A stretch of 28,948 bases of DNA, taken from contig JAQBNY010000124.1 in NCBI GenBank assembly GCA_028288315.1, positions 1 through 28,948 of the forward strand, in the 5' to 3' direction. How positions within the stretch are numbered: the stretch's first letter is position 1; each line of letters begins with the position of its first letter. Positions 8,557 to 16,664 of this stretch are shown in pieces. Position numbers and translations under genes: made by a program. Origin of the DNA: Mucilaginibacter sp. (lineage in GTDB: Bacteria > Bacteroidota > Bacteroidia > Sphingobacteriales > Sphingobacteriaceae). Under the pieces are notes generated by a model. The model saw nothing but the letters and a program-made list of their open reading frames with translations. It searched no databases and was not told where the DNA came from.

Positions 8557-9576
8557 TTATGATTCCGTTAACTCGCCGCGCAGGTCTTTTTCTAAACAGC
8601 GTTTCACTTCTTTGGGGTCATTTATCTCGCCCAACAGGTACATCATTTTAGTTACAGCGGCCTCATAAGTCATATCAAAACCACTGGCTACGCCAATATC
8701 TTTTAGCTGCTTACTGGTTTCATAACGGCCCAGTTCAACTGTGCCCACCTTGCATTGAGAAATATCCAGTATCACCTTACCATTATCGATAGCGTTTTTC
8801 AGCAAGTCAACAAACCATTGGTCGGTTGTGGTGTTACCGGCACCGAATGTTTCCATCACAATACCACGCACATCAGCTCCTAATATAGTTTCAACTACCT
8901 TAGGACTAATACCCGGATATAATTTTAGCACAGCAACATCACTCACCAGGTTATTATGTACTTTCAGTGGGCCTTCGCCTGGTTCGCGAATATCATTAGC
9001 ACTAAAGCGCAAATGCACACCAGACTCTGCCAGTATAGGGTAATTGGGTGAACGGAAGGCTTCAAATTTAGAAGAGTTATATTTGAACGCCCGGTTACCA
9101 CGAAACAGTTTATAATCAAAGTAAATACAAACCTCCGGCACGCGAGATTTATCATTCTTTTTGGCCTTGGCAATTTCTATCGAGGTCATCAAATTTTCCT
9201 TGGCATCGGTGCGTACCGCGCTTATAGGCAATTGCGAGCCGGTAAATATTACAGGCTTATTAAGGTTTTGCAGCATAAAGCTTAATGCCGATGCAGTAAA
9301 AGCCATAGTATCAGAGCCATGTAGTATAACAAAGCCATCAACGGTATCATAATTAGATTCGATTAAGCCTGCCAATTCACTCCAAACAGCCGGATTCATG
9401 TTTGATGAATCAATAATATGATCGAACGAATGCACCTTAATTTTACAATTAAGTTTCTCCAATTCGGGCACATTATCCATAATTTGCTCAAAATTGATAG
9501 GTACTAATACCTTCGTAACAGGATCGCTCATCATACCTATTGTCCCACCGGTATAGATGATCAGTATCTGGCTCAT
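8557..9576 (-). CDS. ansA: Type I L-asparaginase
   Basis: Cytoplasmic amidohydrolase converting asparagine to aspartate and ammonia; 339 aa is usual for the AnsA family, and there is no signal peptide. The N-terminal nucleophile motif YTGGTIG carries T9 and T12. The second motif is HGSDTMAFTASALSFM with S88-D89, where E. coli AnsA has T-D; this is a conservative change that keeps a hydroxyl. The lysine of the third motif is in RGNRAFK (K165). ATG at 9574-9576. It lies 35 bases downstream of tatD on the same strand, so it is probably the second gene of that transcript, with a terminator 80 bases after its stop. Confidence 0.93.
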   Translation of the reverse strand: MSQILIIYTGGTIGMMSDPVTKVLVPINFEQIMDNVPELEKLNCKIKVHSFDHIIDSSNMNPAVWSELAGLIESNYDTVDGFVILHGSDTMAFTASALSFMLQNLNKPVIFTGSQLPISAVRTDAKENLMTSIEIAKAKKNDKSRVPEVCIYFDYKLFRGNRAFKYNSSKFEAFRSPNYPILAESGVHLRFSANDIREPGEGPLKVHNNLVSDVAVLKLYPGISPKVVETILGADVRGIVMETFGAGNTTTDQWFVDLLKNAIDNGKVILDISQCKVGTVELGRYETSKQLKDIGVASGFDMTYEAAVTKMMYLLGEINDPKEVKRCLEKDLRGELTES

Positions 9577-9611
9577 GAAATTAGGTTTATACTATATAAA
9601 TATGTTTTAAT

Positions 9612-10379
9612 TTATACACCAAATATCCTTTTTGAATTTTCAGTGGTGATGCCCGCCACCTTTTCTATAGAAGTTTGGTGCAGTTCCGCTACCTTTTGAG
9701 CAATATATGTTAAATAAGAGCTTTCATTGGGCTTACCCCGATACGGAACGGGCGAAAGGTACGGAGAATCTGTTTCTAATACGATATTCTGAAGATCAAT
9801 TTGCGGTAAAATTTTGTCCAGACCTCCATTTTTATAGGTAACAACACCACCTATACCTAAATAAAAGCCCAAATCAATAATTTTTTTAGCCTGTTCTAAC
9901 GTTCCTACAAAACAATGGAAAATACCACGCAATTTTTGATCTTTTTCTTCCTGCAATACCTCGTAAACCTCATCAAAAGCATCCCGGCAGTGTATCACTA
10001 TAGGCAAGTTTAATATTTTGGCCCAATCTATTTGCAATTTAAAAGCCCTGATCTGTTCTGTTAAAAATGTTTTATCCCAGTAAAGATCAATACCAATTTC
10101 GCCAATTGCATATATTTTATGCTTATGCAATGCCGGCTGAATTATGGCCAGCTCTTCTTCCCAACCTTCTTTAACTGAGCATGGGTGTAATCCCAGCATA
10201 GGATAACAATTAGCCGGGTAAGCCTCAAGCAGATCAAACATAAGCGGCACAGAAGCTGCATCTACATTGGGTAAAAACAGTCGGTCTACTTTATTATCCA
10301 GGCAGCGTTGCATCAAATCGGCCCGAAGAGTATTATCGGTTTGATAATACAGATGGGTATGTGTATCGGTTAACACCAT
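9612..10379 (-). CDS. tatD: TatD-family metal-dependent DNase
   Basis: A 255-aa TIM-barrel hydrolase of the TatD family, linked to DNA repair and 3'-5' nuclease activity. Metal-binding residues are in place: H7 and H9 (TDTHTHL), E94 (GEIGIDLYWD), H130 (IVIHCRDAF), H155 (GIFHCFVG) and D204 (LETDSPYLSPVP). The start ATG at 10377-10379 leaves the conserved TDTHTH motif almost at the N-terminus, as usual. A TATTTTTG box ends only 4 bases before the ATG, which would give a leaderless or nearly leaderless mRNA. It is followed on the same strand by ansA. Confidence 0.92.
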   Translation of the reverse strand: MVLTDTHTHLYYQTDNTLRADLMQRCLDNKVDRLFLPNVDAASVPLMFDLLEAYPANCYPMLGLHPCSVKEGWEEELAIIQPALHKHKIYAIGEIGIDLYWDKTFLTEQIRAFKLQIDWAKILNLPIVIHCRDAFDEVYEVLQEEKDQKLRGIFHCFVGTLEQAKKIIDLGFYLGIGGVVTYKNGGLDKILPQIDLQNIVLETDSPYLSPVPYRGKPNESSYLTYIAQKVAELHQTSIEKVAGITTENSKRIFGV

Positions 10380-10383
10380 GGTG

Positions 10384-10391
10384 CAAAAATA
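10384..10391 (-). promoter_or_regulatory. Candidate -7 promoter box of tatD
   Basis: TATTTTTG on the minus strand matches TAnnTTTG exactly, 4 bases before the ATG. No -33 TTTG lies at the right spacing, because the upstream terminator hairpin occupies that place. It may be fortuitous, since the T-run belongs to the terminator. Confidence 0.35.
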
Positions 10392-10417
10392 AAAAAGACT
10401 GAGGGTTAATCAGTCTT
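10391..10417 (-). terminator. Terminator of the FKBP gene ending at 10464
   Basis: Perfect 8-bp stem AAGACTGA (10395-10402)/TCAGTCTT (10410-10417) with a 7-base loop. Read on the minus strand it is followed by TTTTATTTTTG. Located about 45 bases past the FKBP stop. Confidence 0.85.
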
Positions 10418-10463
10418 ATATTTTTATTTAACAACAGAAGAGTTATTAACTCAAATATAAAAA

Positions 10464-11444
10464 TTAAATCTTCTTTTTAGCTGCAACCCGCTTTTTAAGC
10501 GGCGCCTTTACAGGTGCCTTAGTGGCAGCTTTTGCAGGGATGTGTTTTATACGGTTCACTTTAACCAGTTCCACATCAAATACTAATGTACTAAATGGCG
10601 GTATGGTTTCACCACTACCGCGTTCGCCATAAGCTAATTGTGAAGGAATAACTAAAGTAGCCTTTGAACCTTCATTCATTAGCAATAAAGCTTCATCCCA
10701 ACCCTCAATAACTTGCTTTTGGCCAACAGAGAATTTAATAGGTTCGTAGTTACGACCCGGTTGTTGTAACCCTGCGGCTTTGGCTTTAGCTTCTACACTA
10801 CTGTCAAAAACTTTGCCATCAAGCGTGTAGCCTGTGTAATTTACCAGCACGGAATCTCCGGCAAGTGGCTTTGGCTTGATACCCATTTTTGTAATTACAT
10901 ATCTTAAACCAGATGCTGTAGCTTTGGTGACCAATTTATGTTCCTTGATGTAGGCATCACCGCCTGCCTTCTCAGCTGCTTTTAACTTTTCCAATCCGGC
11001 ATTTCTTTCGGCAATGGCTTCATTTAGCGATTGTATCTTCAGAATTTTAATTATGAACGTTAAATTACTGCCTTTAACCAGGAAAGGAGGGCGAGATTCT
11101 TCGTGTCCTTTAAAAATTGAGTCAACCGGCACTTTAACCACTGCGCTATCATTTAACGCTAACAATGGAAATACATCCATGAGGTCGCCAACACTGGTTG
11201 ATGGATGTACTTGCACCTTAACCGGCTGCCCCTGTAAAAACGAGCTGAACAGGATAGAATCCTTATCTGTTTTTTGAATAGCCTGAAAGGTGATCACATC
11301 ATTCTGCTTTATTTTCTCACCGGTATTTGGTGTAAATATCTGGCATTGGGCACCACCTTTGGCAGTGCGCTGTACAGTGCCTTGTGCACTGGCTGCAAGC
11401 GTAAATAAACAAAGCGATAGTATTGTTAAAAAAGTATTTTTCAT
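10464..11444 (-). CDS. Secreted FKBP-type peptidyl-prolyl isomerase (two FKBP-like domains)
   Basis: A 326-aa protein with a Sec signal peptide (cleavage likely after ASA, residue 20, leaving an N-terminal Gln), so it is periplasmic. The C-terminal FKBP domain (about 190-300) has the usual marks: VNYTGYTLDGKVFDSS, then QVIEGWDEALLLMNEGSKAT, IPSQLAYGERG, and IPPFSTLVFDVELVKV. The N-terminal half (about 35-135) has a similar fold pattern but lacks those residues, so it looks like a degenerate FKBP or substrate-binding domain. The last 25 residues are Lys/Ala/Pro-rich. The neighbouring upstream gene has the same two-domain plan, so the pair is a tandem duplication. A strong terminator sits directly in front of its start codon. 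Confidence 0.88.
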   Translation of the reverse strand: MKNTFLTILSLCLFTLAASAQGTVQRTAKGGAQCQIFTPNTGEKIKQNDVITFQAIQKTDKDSILFSSFLQGQPVKVQVHPSTSVGDLMDVFPLLALNDSAVVKVPVDSIFKGHEESRPPFLVKGSNLTFIIKILKIQSLNEAIAERNAGLEKLKAAEKAGGDAYIKEHKLVTKATASGLRYVITKMGIKPKPLAGDSVLVNYTGYTLDGKVFDSSVEAKAKAAGLQQPGRNYEPIKFSVGQKQVIEGWDEALLLMNEGSKATLVIPSQLAYGERGSGETIPPFSTLVFDVELVKVNRIKHIPAKAATKAPVKAPLKKRVAAKKKI

Positions 11445-11448
11445 ATTA

Positions 11449-11483
11449 CAAAAAAAAGCCTTCCGGATAATATCCGGAAGGCT
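11449..11483 (-). terminator. Strong terminator between the two FKBP genes
   Basis: Perfect 13-bp inverted repeat (11457-11469 and 11471-11483, first arm AGCCTTCCGGATA). On the minus strand it is followed by eight T (11449-11456). It begins 14 bases after the stop of the upstream FKBP gene, and the T-run ends 4 bases before the ATG of the next FKBP gene. Confidence 0.9.
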
Positions 11484-11497
11484 AATATAAATTTAAA

Positions 11498-12460
11498 TTA
11501 TCTTACTGCCGGTGGTTGCGGCGCCGGTGCTTTTGGAGCGTTTGGATTTGGATGAACAATATCAACCATTTCTAATTCAAATGTAACCGGTGTATACGGG
11601 CCAATTGCAGGTGGGAAACCTTGCTCGCCCCATCCTAAGTTTGATGGGATAACAAAAGTTGCTTTAGCGCCTTTGTTTAACAACAACAAACCTTCGTCCC
11701 AGCCTTTAATTACTTTACCTTCGCCTATAGCTATACGTATTGGAGCAAACTGACGTCTTGGGTCCATTTGTTGTTTTGCTTTAATAGCTTCTTCTTTTAT
11801 GCTGCTATCAAAAAACTTACCGTTTAATAATTTACCGGTGTAATTAACTACAGCTGTATCACCAGCAACAGGGTTTGCGCCGCTGCCTGGTCTGGTAACT
11901 ACATACATTAAACCAGATGCTGTTTTAGTTGGAGTTAAGCTTTTATCCTTAAGAAATTTTTGGATCAAAGCAGGCTCAGCTTTTTTAACTGCCTCGGCTT
12001 GTACTTTAAAGTAGTCGGCAACTTTAGCTTGAAAAACCGCATCAGTTTGTGTACCCTTTGGTATTACTTTTTCAACCTTAACTTCATATATAAGGTATTT
12101 ACCTTTAAAGCCCGGAGGTTTTGGTGCACCTTTTTTAAACATGCTATCAATGCTCAATTTAATGGTAGCGCTATCACCTTCGCTTAGCATTAATAATCCG
12201 GCAGATATATCACCCTTTTGCTGTGCTTTCTGCATGATGTTGTTAATTGGGTGGCCCATATCATATGTGCTGCCCAGTACTGAATCAGCTTCGTTTTTCA
12301 ACGTTAAGTCAAGGCTGATAAAATCGCCTGGCTTTAGGCTAGCTCCCGGTTTATCTACATGTATATTATATAATAATCCTCCGTCGGCTTTTTTAAACCC
12401 ACCTTTGCAGCTTGCTAATCCAATGGTTGCAAGTGCAATAAACATTAAGTTTTTTCTCAT
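11498..12460 (-). CDS. FKBP-type peptidyl-prolyl isomerase lipoprotein
   Basis: A 320-aa lipoprotein: MRKNLMFIALATIGLASC gives a lipobox with Cys18, so it is anchored in a membrane facing the periplasm. The C-terminal FKBP domain (about 195-300) carries VNYTGKLLNGKFFDSS, KVIKGWDEGLLLLNKGAKAT, VIPSNLGWGEQG and TPVTFELEMVDI. The usual LAYG is replaced by LGWG. The N-terminal region (about 25-135) is a second, diverged FKBP-like unit resembling that of the neighbouring FKBP. The tail is Pro/Ala-rich. It starts 9 bases after the stop of the DHH phosphoesterase gene and ends at a strong terminator. Isomerase activity is likely; clients are unknown. Confidence 0.88.
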   Translation of the reverse strand: MRKNLMFIALATIGLASCKGGFKKADGGLLYNIHVDKPGASLKPGDFISLDLTLKNEADSVLGSTYDMGHPINNIMQKAQQKGDISAGLLMLSEGDSATIKLSIDSMFKKGAPKPPGFKGKYLIYEVKVEKVIPKGTQTDAVFQAKVADYFKVQAEAVKKAEPALIQKFLKDKSLTPTKTASGLMYVVTRPGSGANPVAGDTAVVNYTGKLLNGKFFDSSIKEEAIKAKQQMDPRRQFAPIRIAIGEGKVIKGWDEGLLLLNKGAKATFVIPSNLGWGEQGFPPAIGPYTPVTFELEMVDIVHPNPNAPKAPAPQPPAVR

Positions 12461-12469
12461 TTTGTTTTT

Positions 12470-13480
12470 TTACTGTATTAAAAGTTTTTTGTACTCGGGT
12501 AATATTGATTTAAATTTATTTATTGTTCCTTCAAGCGTATCCATAGACTGCCCGCCGGCTGCATTACGATGGCCACCGCCTTCAAAATATCTTTTGCAAA
12601 TATCATTAGCGGGAAATTCTCCTTTTGATCGTAATGATAATTTCACCCTGTCTTTTCTGTCAACAATAAATGCTGCCAAACGTACGCTTGCAATTGACAG
12701 GGCATAGTTAACTATACCTTCTGTATCGCCGGTATTTATATCATACTTAGCCAGGTCCTCTTTAGTAACCCATATAATGGCCGTGTTAAACTCAGGCAAT
12801 ACCTCTAACCTGTTGGCTAAACAATGGCCTAAAAAGCGTAAACGATTTTCTGATGAACTATTGTATATCAGCTCGTGTATTCGCCAGTTTACAGCCCCCG
12901 CATCAATCAGCTCTGCTACTATACGGTGCACAGTTGATGTTGTGTTAGGCAAACGGAACGAAGCCGAATCTGTAAGTATCCCTGTGTATAAACACGTGGC
13001 TACATCCTTATTTATTAATTCCTTTTTGTGCAGCACATTGGCAATAAAATCATAAACCAACTGTGCGGCTGCACATGCATTAATGTTCCAATGACGATAA
13101 TCATCAAAATCTTCGGGCTCCAGGTGATGATCAATCATCACTTTATATGCGCTACTTTCCCTTACCAACTCGCCCATCTCATTAATACGGCCAAGACTGT
13201 TAAAGTCAAGACAAAATATCAGATCAGCCTCAGCTATAAGCTTGGCAGATTGTTGTAATGCTTCGGTGTAAATGATCACATCTTCATTACCAGGCAGCCA
13301 ACTTAAAAATTCAGGATAATCTGTTGGGGTAATCACTTTAGTGTGATGGCCAAGCTGTATCAGATAATGGTATAAACCTAAGGACGAGCCCATAGCATCA
13401 CCATCAGGTTTATGATGGGTTGTTATAACTATTTTCCGGGGCTGATCTAAAAGTTCAGTAAGCGAAGCTAAATCTAACAT
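12470..13480 (-). CDS. DHH/DHHA1 phosphoesterase (NrnA-like oligoribonuclease / pAp phosphatase)
   Basis: Cytoplasmic Mn-dependent phosphoesterase of the NrnA type, which degrades nano-RNA or dephosphorylates pAp. The 336-aa protein has the DHH motifs: THHKPDGDAMGSS (H23, D26, D28), LDFNSLGRI (D92) and IDHHLEP (D117, H118, H119). The DHHA1 nucleic-acid-binding motif GGGHRNAAGG lies near the C-terminus. The start chosen is ATG at 13478-13480; a TTG one codon upstream is also possible but less likely. A TAGCTTTG box lies 18 bases upstream. The FKBP lipoprotein gene follows after 9 bases, so the two form one transcript. Confidence 0.9.
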   Translation of the reverse strand: MLDLASLTELLDQPRKIVITTHHKPDGDAMGSSLGLYHYLIQLGHHTKVITPTDYPEFLSWLPGNEDVIIYTEALQQSAKLIAEADLIFCLDFNSLGRINEMGELVRESSAYKVMIDHHLEPEDFDDYRHWNINACAAAQLVYDFIANVLHKKELINKDVATCLYTGILTDSASFRLPNTTSTVHRIVAELIDAGAVNWRIHELIYNSSSENRLRFLGHCLANRLEVLPEFNTAIIWVTKEDLAKYDINTGDTEGIVNYALSIASVRLAAFIVDRKDRVKLSLRSKGEFPANDICKRYFEGGGHRNAAGGQSMDTLEGTINKFKSILPEYKKLLIQ

Positions 13481-13498
13481 CAAATTTTAAAAGAGCCG

Positions 13499-13506
13499 CA
13501 AAGCTA
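13499..13506 (-). promoter_or_regulatory. Candidate -7 promoter box of the DHH phosphoesterase gene
   Basis: TAGCTTTG on the minus strand matches TAnnTTTG, 18 bases before the ATG. No TTTG is found at -33 spacing. Confidence 0.4.
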
Positions 13507-13547
13507 AGTATTTAATTAAATACATGTAGCATATTTATGCCAAATGC

Positions 13548-13578
13548 TTTAAATATCAGATGTAAAACGCTATTTTTG
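13548..13578 (+). promoter_or_regulatory. Candidate promoter of ndk
   Basis: TATTTTTG (13571-13578) is an exact -7 match. TTTA (13548-13551), one base off the TTTG -33 box, stands 19 bases upstream. The predicted 5' leader of about 65 bases contains a small palindrome, GGATGTTCATCC. Confidence 0.55.
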
Positions 13579-13651
13579 CGCCAAAATTTTAATATACAAC
13601 ACTATTATTATACGGATGTTCATCCTTATAAACCGTCAATAAATAACAATC

Positions 13652-14071
13652 ATGAAAACTAACAGAACCTTTACAATGATAAAGCCTGATGCTGTTGCAA
13701 ATGGCCACATTGGTGCAATTTTAGACCAAATAAGCAAAGCAGGCTTTAAATTTATAGCTTTAAAATACACAGCCTTATCTCCTGAAAAAGCAGGTGAGTT
13801 TTATGCTGTACACAGCGCACGTCCTTTTTATAAAGACCTGGTTGAATTTATGTCATCAGGACCTATTGTAGCTGCCATCTTAGAAAAAGACAATGCTATC
13901 GCTGATTTCCGTACATTAATTGGTGCTACCGATCCGTCTAAAGCTGATGCGGGAACCATCCGTAACCTGTTTGCTAAATCAATTGACGCAAACGCCATAC
14001 ATGGATCTGACTCTGATGAGAACGCTGAGATTGAAGGAAATTTCTTTTTCTCTGCATTTGAAAGATTCTAA
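13652..14071 (+). CDS. ndk: Nucleoside diphosphate kinase
   Basis: A 139-aa cytoplasmic enzyme that transfers the gamma-phosphate from ATP to nucleoside diphosphates through a phospho-histidine. The family signature is clear: TFTMIKPDAVANGHIGAI at the N-terminus and NAIHGSDSDENAEIEGNFFF with the active-site His117. The length is standard. It is a single plus-strand gene between two minus-strand groups, with its own promoter and a strong terminator shared with the opposing DUF721 gene. Confidence 0.97.
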   Translation: MKTNRTFTMIKPDAVANGHIGAILDQISKAGFKFIALKYTALSPEKAGEFYAVHSARPFYKDLVEFMSSGPIVAAILEKDNAIADFRTLIGATDPSKADAGTIRNLFAKSIDANAIHGSDSDENAEIEGNFFFSAFERF

Positions 14072-14089
14072 ACAAACCCATATAAAGCA

Positions 14090-14129
14090 AAAAGCGGATG
14101 CGACCAATTGGTTACATCCGCTTTTTTTT
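14090..14129. terminator. Bidirectional terminator between ndk and the DUF721 gene
   Basis: Perfect 11-bp stem AAAAGCGGATG (14090-14100)/CATCCGCTTTT (14115-14125), with a second palindrome ACCAATTGGT inside the loop. T-runs follow on both strands, so it can serve ndk and the convergent gene. Confidence 0.9.
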
Positions 14130-14144
14130 AGCTTTAACTTCACA

Positions 14145-14435
14145 TTACAGAAATACAATCTCTGCAACCAGCTCTGTTTTCGCATCCTCATTTATTTTTT
14201 GAATTATCTGGCTCCGCATCAATACTAACTCGTTCTTAATTACTGACGATTCTATACGCAGGAAAAGCTTTTTATCGCGTATAAACAATTCTTTGGTACG
14301 GTTAGCTACTGATTTACCCACCAAATCTGGCCATAATGATACAATGGCAGTTTCATCATACCGGCGTTTAATTTTATAAACATTAAGCATTTGCTCAATG
14401 GCTTCCTTTAGCGATTTATCATTTGTTTTTCGCAT
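14145..14435 (-). CDS. DUF721 (DciA-like) protein
   Basis: A 96-aa protein with the DUF721 pattern: an N-terminal helix, YDETAIVSLWPDLVGKSVANRT (W and G conserved), then a KH-like strand-helix part, FIRDKKLFLRIESSVIKNEL. DUF721 includes DciA, which helps load the replicative helicase in many bacteria; whether this short Bacteroidota form does so is unproven. It lies 25 bases downstream of recF on the same strand, a common pairing that supports a role around replication or repair. Confidence 0.8.
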   Translation of the reverse strand: MRKTNDKSLKEAIEQMLNVYKIKRRYDETAIVSLWPDLVGKSVANRTKELFIRDKKLFLRIESSVIKNELVLMRSQIIQKINEDAKTELVAEIVFL

Positions 14436-14460
14436 CTATAATACCCTCCTCCACTTTAAA

Positions 14461-15528
14461 TTATTTCAAATCGACGTTTATATTATTAAAAATACCTTCA
14501 ACCCGGCCCATGCTGGTATCAGTTATAAAAACCTGACCAAAATCATTGTTTGATACCATTTGCATCAGTTTGGTAACACGGCCATCATCGAGTTTGTCAA
14601 AAATATCGTCAAGCAGCAACAATGGCTTAAAGCCCTTCTTTTGCATAAGGAAGGTATACTGCGCCAGCTTAAGCGCTATCAGAAAAGATTTTTGCTGCCC
14701 CTGAGATCCAAACTTTTTCATGGGCATGGTATGTATATTAAACTGCAAATCATCTTTATGTATACCTGCCGTAGTACGTTCCAAGGCTCTATCGCGTTCA
14801 AGGTTTTTCTTTAACAGGCCGGCAAGGCTGTCCTGCAACAATTGCGATTCATATATTAATTCAACCTGCTCGGCATCTTCGCTAATGAACTGGTAGTGCT
14901 TATTAAATATCTCTGTAAACGCTTCCATAAATGCTTTGCGTTTCTCAAAAATGCGGGTACCACTTGCAGTTAGCTGTTCATCAAAAATAGATAACAGGTC
15001 AGGGTCATAACGGCCCGTGTCTGCAATTTGCTTTAACAACGCATTGCGGTTAGCCAATACCTTATTATAGGCTATAAGTTCGTCCAGGTAGTTATTATCA
15101 GTTTGAGATATTACGTTGTCAATAAACTTGCGGCGCTCCTCGCTGCCTTCAATAATAATGCTGATATCATTCTGCGATATCATTACTAAAGGTAATAAAC
15201 CTATATGGTCTGCCAGGCGTTGATAATCTTTTTTATTTCGCTTAAACTGTTTTTTTTGATTGCGCTTAACCCCACAGGCTACAACTTCTTTATTGCCGTT
15301 CTTTTCAAAAACACCATTTATCATAAAAAAATCGGCCCCTTGTTTAATCTGTTGGCTATCAATAGGATTAAAATAACTTTTACAGAGAGACAAGTAATGC
15401 ACAGCATCTAACAAGTTAGTTTTGCCCGCGCCGTTATTACCCACAAAAGCATTTACCCCCTCGCTAAGGCTTAATTCGGCTTCGGAGTAGTTTTTAAAAT
15501 TAATAAAGGATAATTGCTGCAGATACAT
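14461..15528 (-). CDS. recF: DNA replication/repair protein RecF
   Basis: A 355-aa SMC-like ATPase that promotes RecA loading at gaps during recombinational repair. Walker A is GNNGAGKT (30-37). The ABC-type signature is FGSQGQQKSF (273-282) and Walker B is LLLLDD (303-308), followed by IFDKLDD. GIHKDD (255-260) is also typical of RecF. The N-terminus MYLQQLSFINFKNY is conserved, which supports the ATG at 15526-15528. It is transcribed divergently from the TPR gene and upstream of the DUF721 gene. Confidence 0.96.
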   Translation of the reverse strand: MYLQQLSFINFKNYSEAELSLSEGVNAFVGNNGAGKTNLLDAVHYLSLCKSYFNPIDSQQIKQGADFFMINGVFEKNGNKEVVACGVKRNQKKQFKRNKKDYQRLADHIGLLPLVMISQNDISIIIEGSEERRKFIDNVISQTDNNYLDELIAYNKVLANRNALLKQIADTGRYDPDLLSIFDEQLTASGTRIFEKRKAFMEAFTEIFNKHYQFISEDAEQVELIYESQLLQDSLAGLLKKNLERDRALERTTAGIHKDDLQFNIHTMPMKKFGSQGQQKSFLIALKLAQYTFLMQKKGFKPLLLLDDIFDKLDDGRVTKLMQMVSNNDFGQVFITDTSMGRVEGIFNNINVDLK

Positions 15529-15538
15529 ATCGGGAGGA

Positions 15539-15546
15539 CAAATTTA
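15539..15546 (-). promoter_or_regulatory. Candidate -7 promoter box of recF
   Basis: TAAATTTG on the minus strand, 10 bases from the ATG, matches TAnnTTTG exactly. No -33 TTTG was found. If used, the 5' leader is only a few bases long. Confidence 0.4.
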
Positions 15547-15809
15547 GTTAGAATAAGTTGATTGAGTTGGATTAAGTTTATTTTGTTAAAATATCCTCCC
15601 CAACAGCAGGAAAACAGGTAAAATAGCTACGGAAATTATACATTTTTATGCAAAATAATGCAGATTATATGCGGTTTTATGTAACTTTATACAGCATCGG
15701 CCGGCCGATTTTAAACCATTGAAAATACCCTTCCTGAAATATAAAAAACATTTTATTATTAACCGGCCAATTAACATCACCATCAACTTTATAAACCCCA
15801 AATATTTAA
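15547..15809. other. Divergent intergenic spacer with a perfect palindrome
   Basis: The recF-TPR gap has no gene. It holds a perfect 14-bp palindrome, ATCGGCCGGCCGAT (15696-15709), unusually GC-rich for the surrounding AT-rich sequence. Its role is unknown. Confidence 0.5.
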
Positions 15810-15840
15810 TTTGTTAAAAGTTTTGAAAACCGTATTTTTG
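15810..15840 (+). promoter_or_regulatory. Promoter of the TPR gene
   Basis: TTTG (15810-15813), 19-base spacer, TATTTTTG (15833-15840): both Bacteroidota boxes match exactly at ideal spacing, with the ATG 22 bases after the -7 box. Confidence 0.75.
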
Positions 15841-15862
15841 CAAACTTAATTTTTAAATACAG

Positions 15863-16537
15863 ATGTCAGCAACCCAGGTGAATACAAAAACTACAACGGA
15901 TAACAAAGAAACTGTAAAGGGCGGTAGTTTTGTACATGAGAACCAAAAAAGCTTGCTATTTATAGCAGCAGCCATTGTTGTAATGGTAGTAGGATACATT
16001 GCGTACTTAAAACTTTACCTTGCACCAAGGGAAGTTAGCGCTGCCAACCAGTTTTATGTAGCGCAAGATTTTTGGGCAAAAAAAGATTGGGATAAAGCTA
16101 TAAAAGGCGATGCCGGTTATCCTGGTTTAGAAAAAATAATAAGCGATTACAGCAATACCAAAGTTGCAAACCTTGCTTATTTTTACCTAGGTACAGCTTA
16201 CTTAAATAAAGGCGAATACCGAAAAGCAATTGATAACTTAAACAGCTACCGCGGCGATGATGCCATGGTTGCAGCAGAAGCTTTAGGCAGCGTTGGCGAT
16301 GCTTACGTTGAGTTGAAAGATTTTGATAAAGCCGAAACATATTTTAAGAAAGCTGCTGATAAAGCTAAAAACAAATTCCTTACTCCTTTATATTTAAAGA
16401 AACTGGGTTTAGTGTACGAAGCTAAAAACGATAACAAATCTGCAGCGGATTCTTACAAAAAAATTAAGACAGACTATCCTGAAAGTGCTGAAGCACAAAA
16501 TATAGACGAATATATTGCCCGCTGCGAAGCGAAATAA
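15863..16537 (+). CDS. Membrane-anchored TPR protein
   Basis: A 224-aa protein with a short cytoplasmic N-terminus, one membrane segment (about 29-50, SLLFIAAAIVVMVVGYIAYL) and a C-terminal TPR domain. At least three tetratricopeptide units are visible, for example ANLAYFYLGTAYLNKGEYRK (about 112-131), EALGSVGDAYVELKDFDKAE (about 139-158) and LYLKKLGLVYEAKNDNKSAA. The plan resembles YfgM-type proteins (single membrane span plus TPR) that assist periplasmic folding, but the identity is not established. It has its own strong promoter and lies just upstream of ribH. Confidence 0.85.
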   Translation: MSATQVNTKTTTDNKETVKGGSFVHENQKSLLFIAAAIVVMVVGYIAYLKLYLAPREVSAANQFYVAQDFWAKKDWDKAIKGDAGYPGLEKIISDYSNTKVANLAYFYLGTAYLNKGEYRKAIDNLNSYRGDDAMVAAEALGSVGDAYVELKDFDKAETYFKKAADKAKNKFLTPLYLKKLGLVYEAKNDNKSAADSYKKIKTDYPESAEAQNIDEYIARCEAK

Positions 16538-16558
16538 TAATTAAGTTACAAATGTTGC

Positions 16559-16608
16559 AAGGGTTGAAAGTGTTATAAGGGTTAAAAACTTTAACATTTT
16601 CAACCCTT
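16559..16608 (+). terminator. Long hairpin after the TPR gene, possible terminator
   Basis: Arms 16559-16575 and 16592-16608 (first arm AAGGGTTGAAAGTGTTA) pair at 16 of 17 positions around a 16-base loop. They are followed by CTTCTTTTT. It begins 21 bases after the stop. Related AAGGGTT/CAACCCTT motifs recur to 16651. Confidence 0.55.
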
Positions 16609-16664
16609 CTTCTTTTTACCCTTTCTTAAACCACTACAACCTTTACAACCCTTAATAACCAACT

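Noticed and set aside
16559..16651. Recurrent AAGGGTT/CAACCCTT motifs as a possible CRISPR-like array
   Set aside because: Units are short and irregular and there are no spacers; one long hairpin explains most of it.
16610..16664. FMN riboswitch before ribH
   Set aside because: None of the conserved FMN-element segments is visible and the space is too short.
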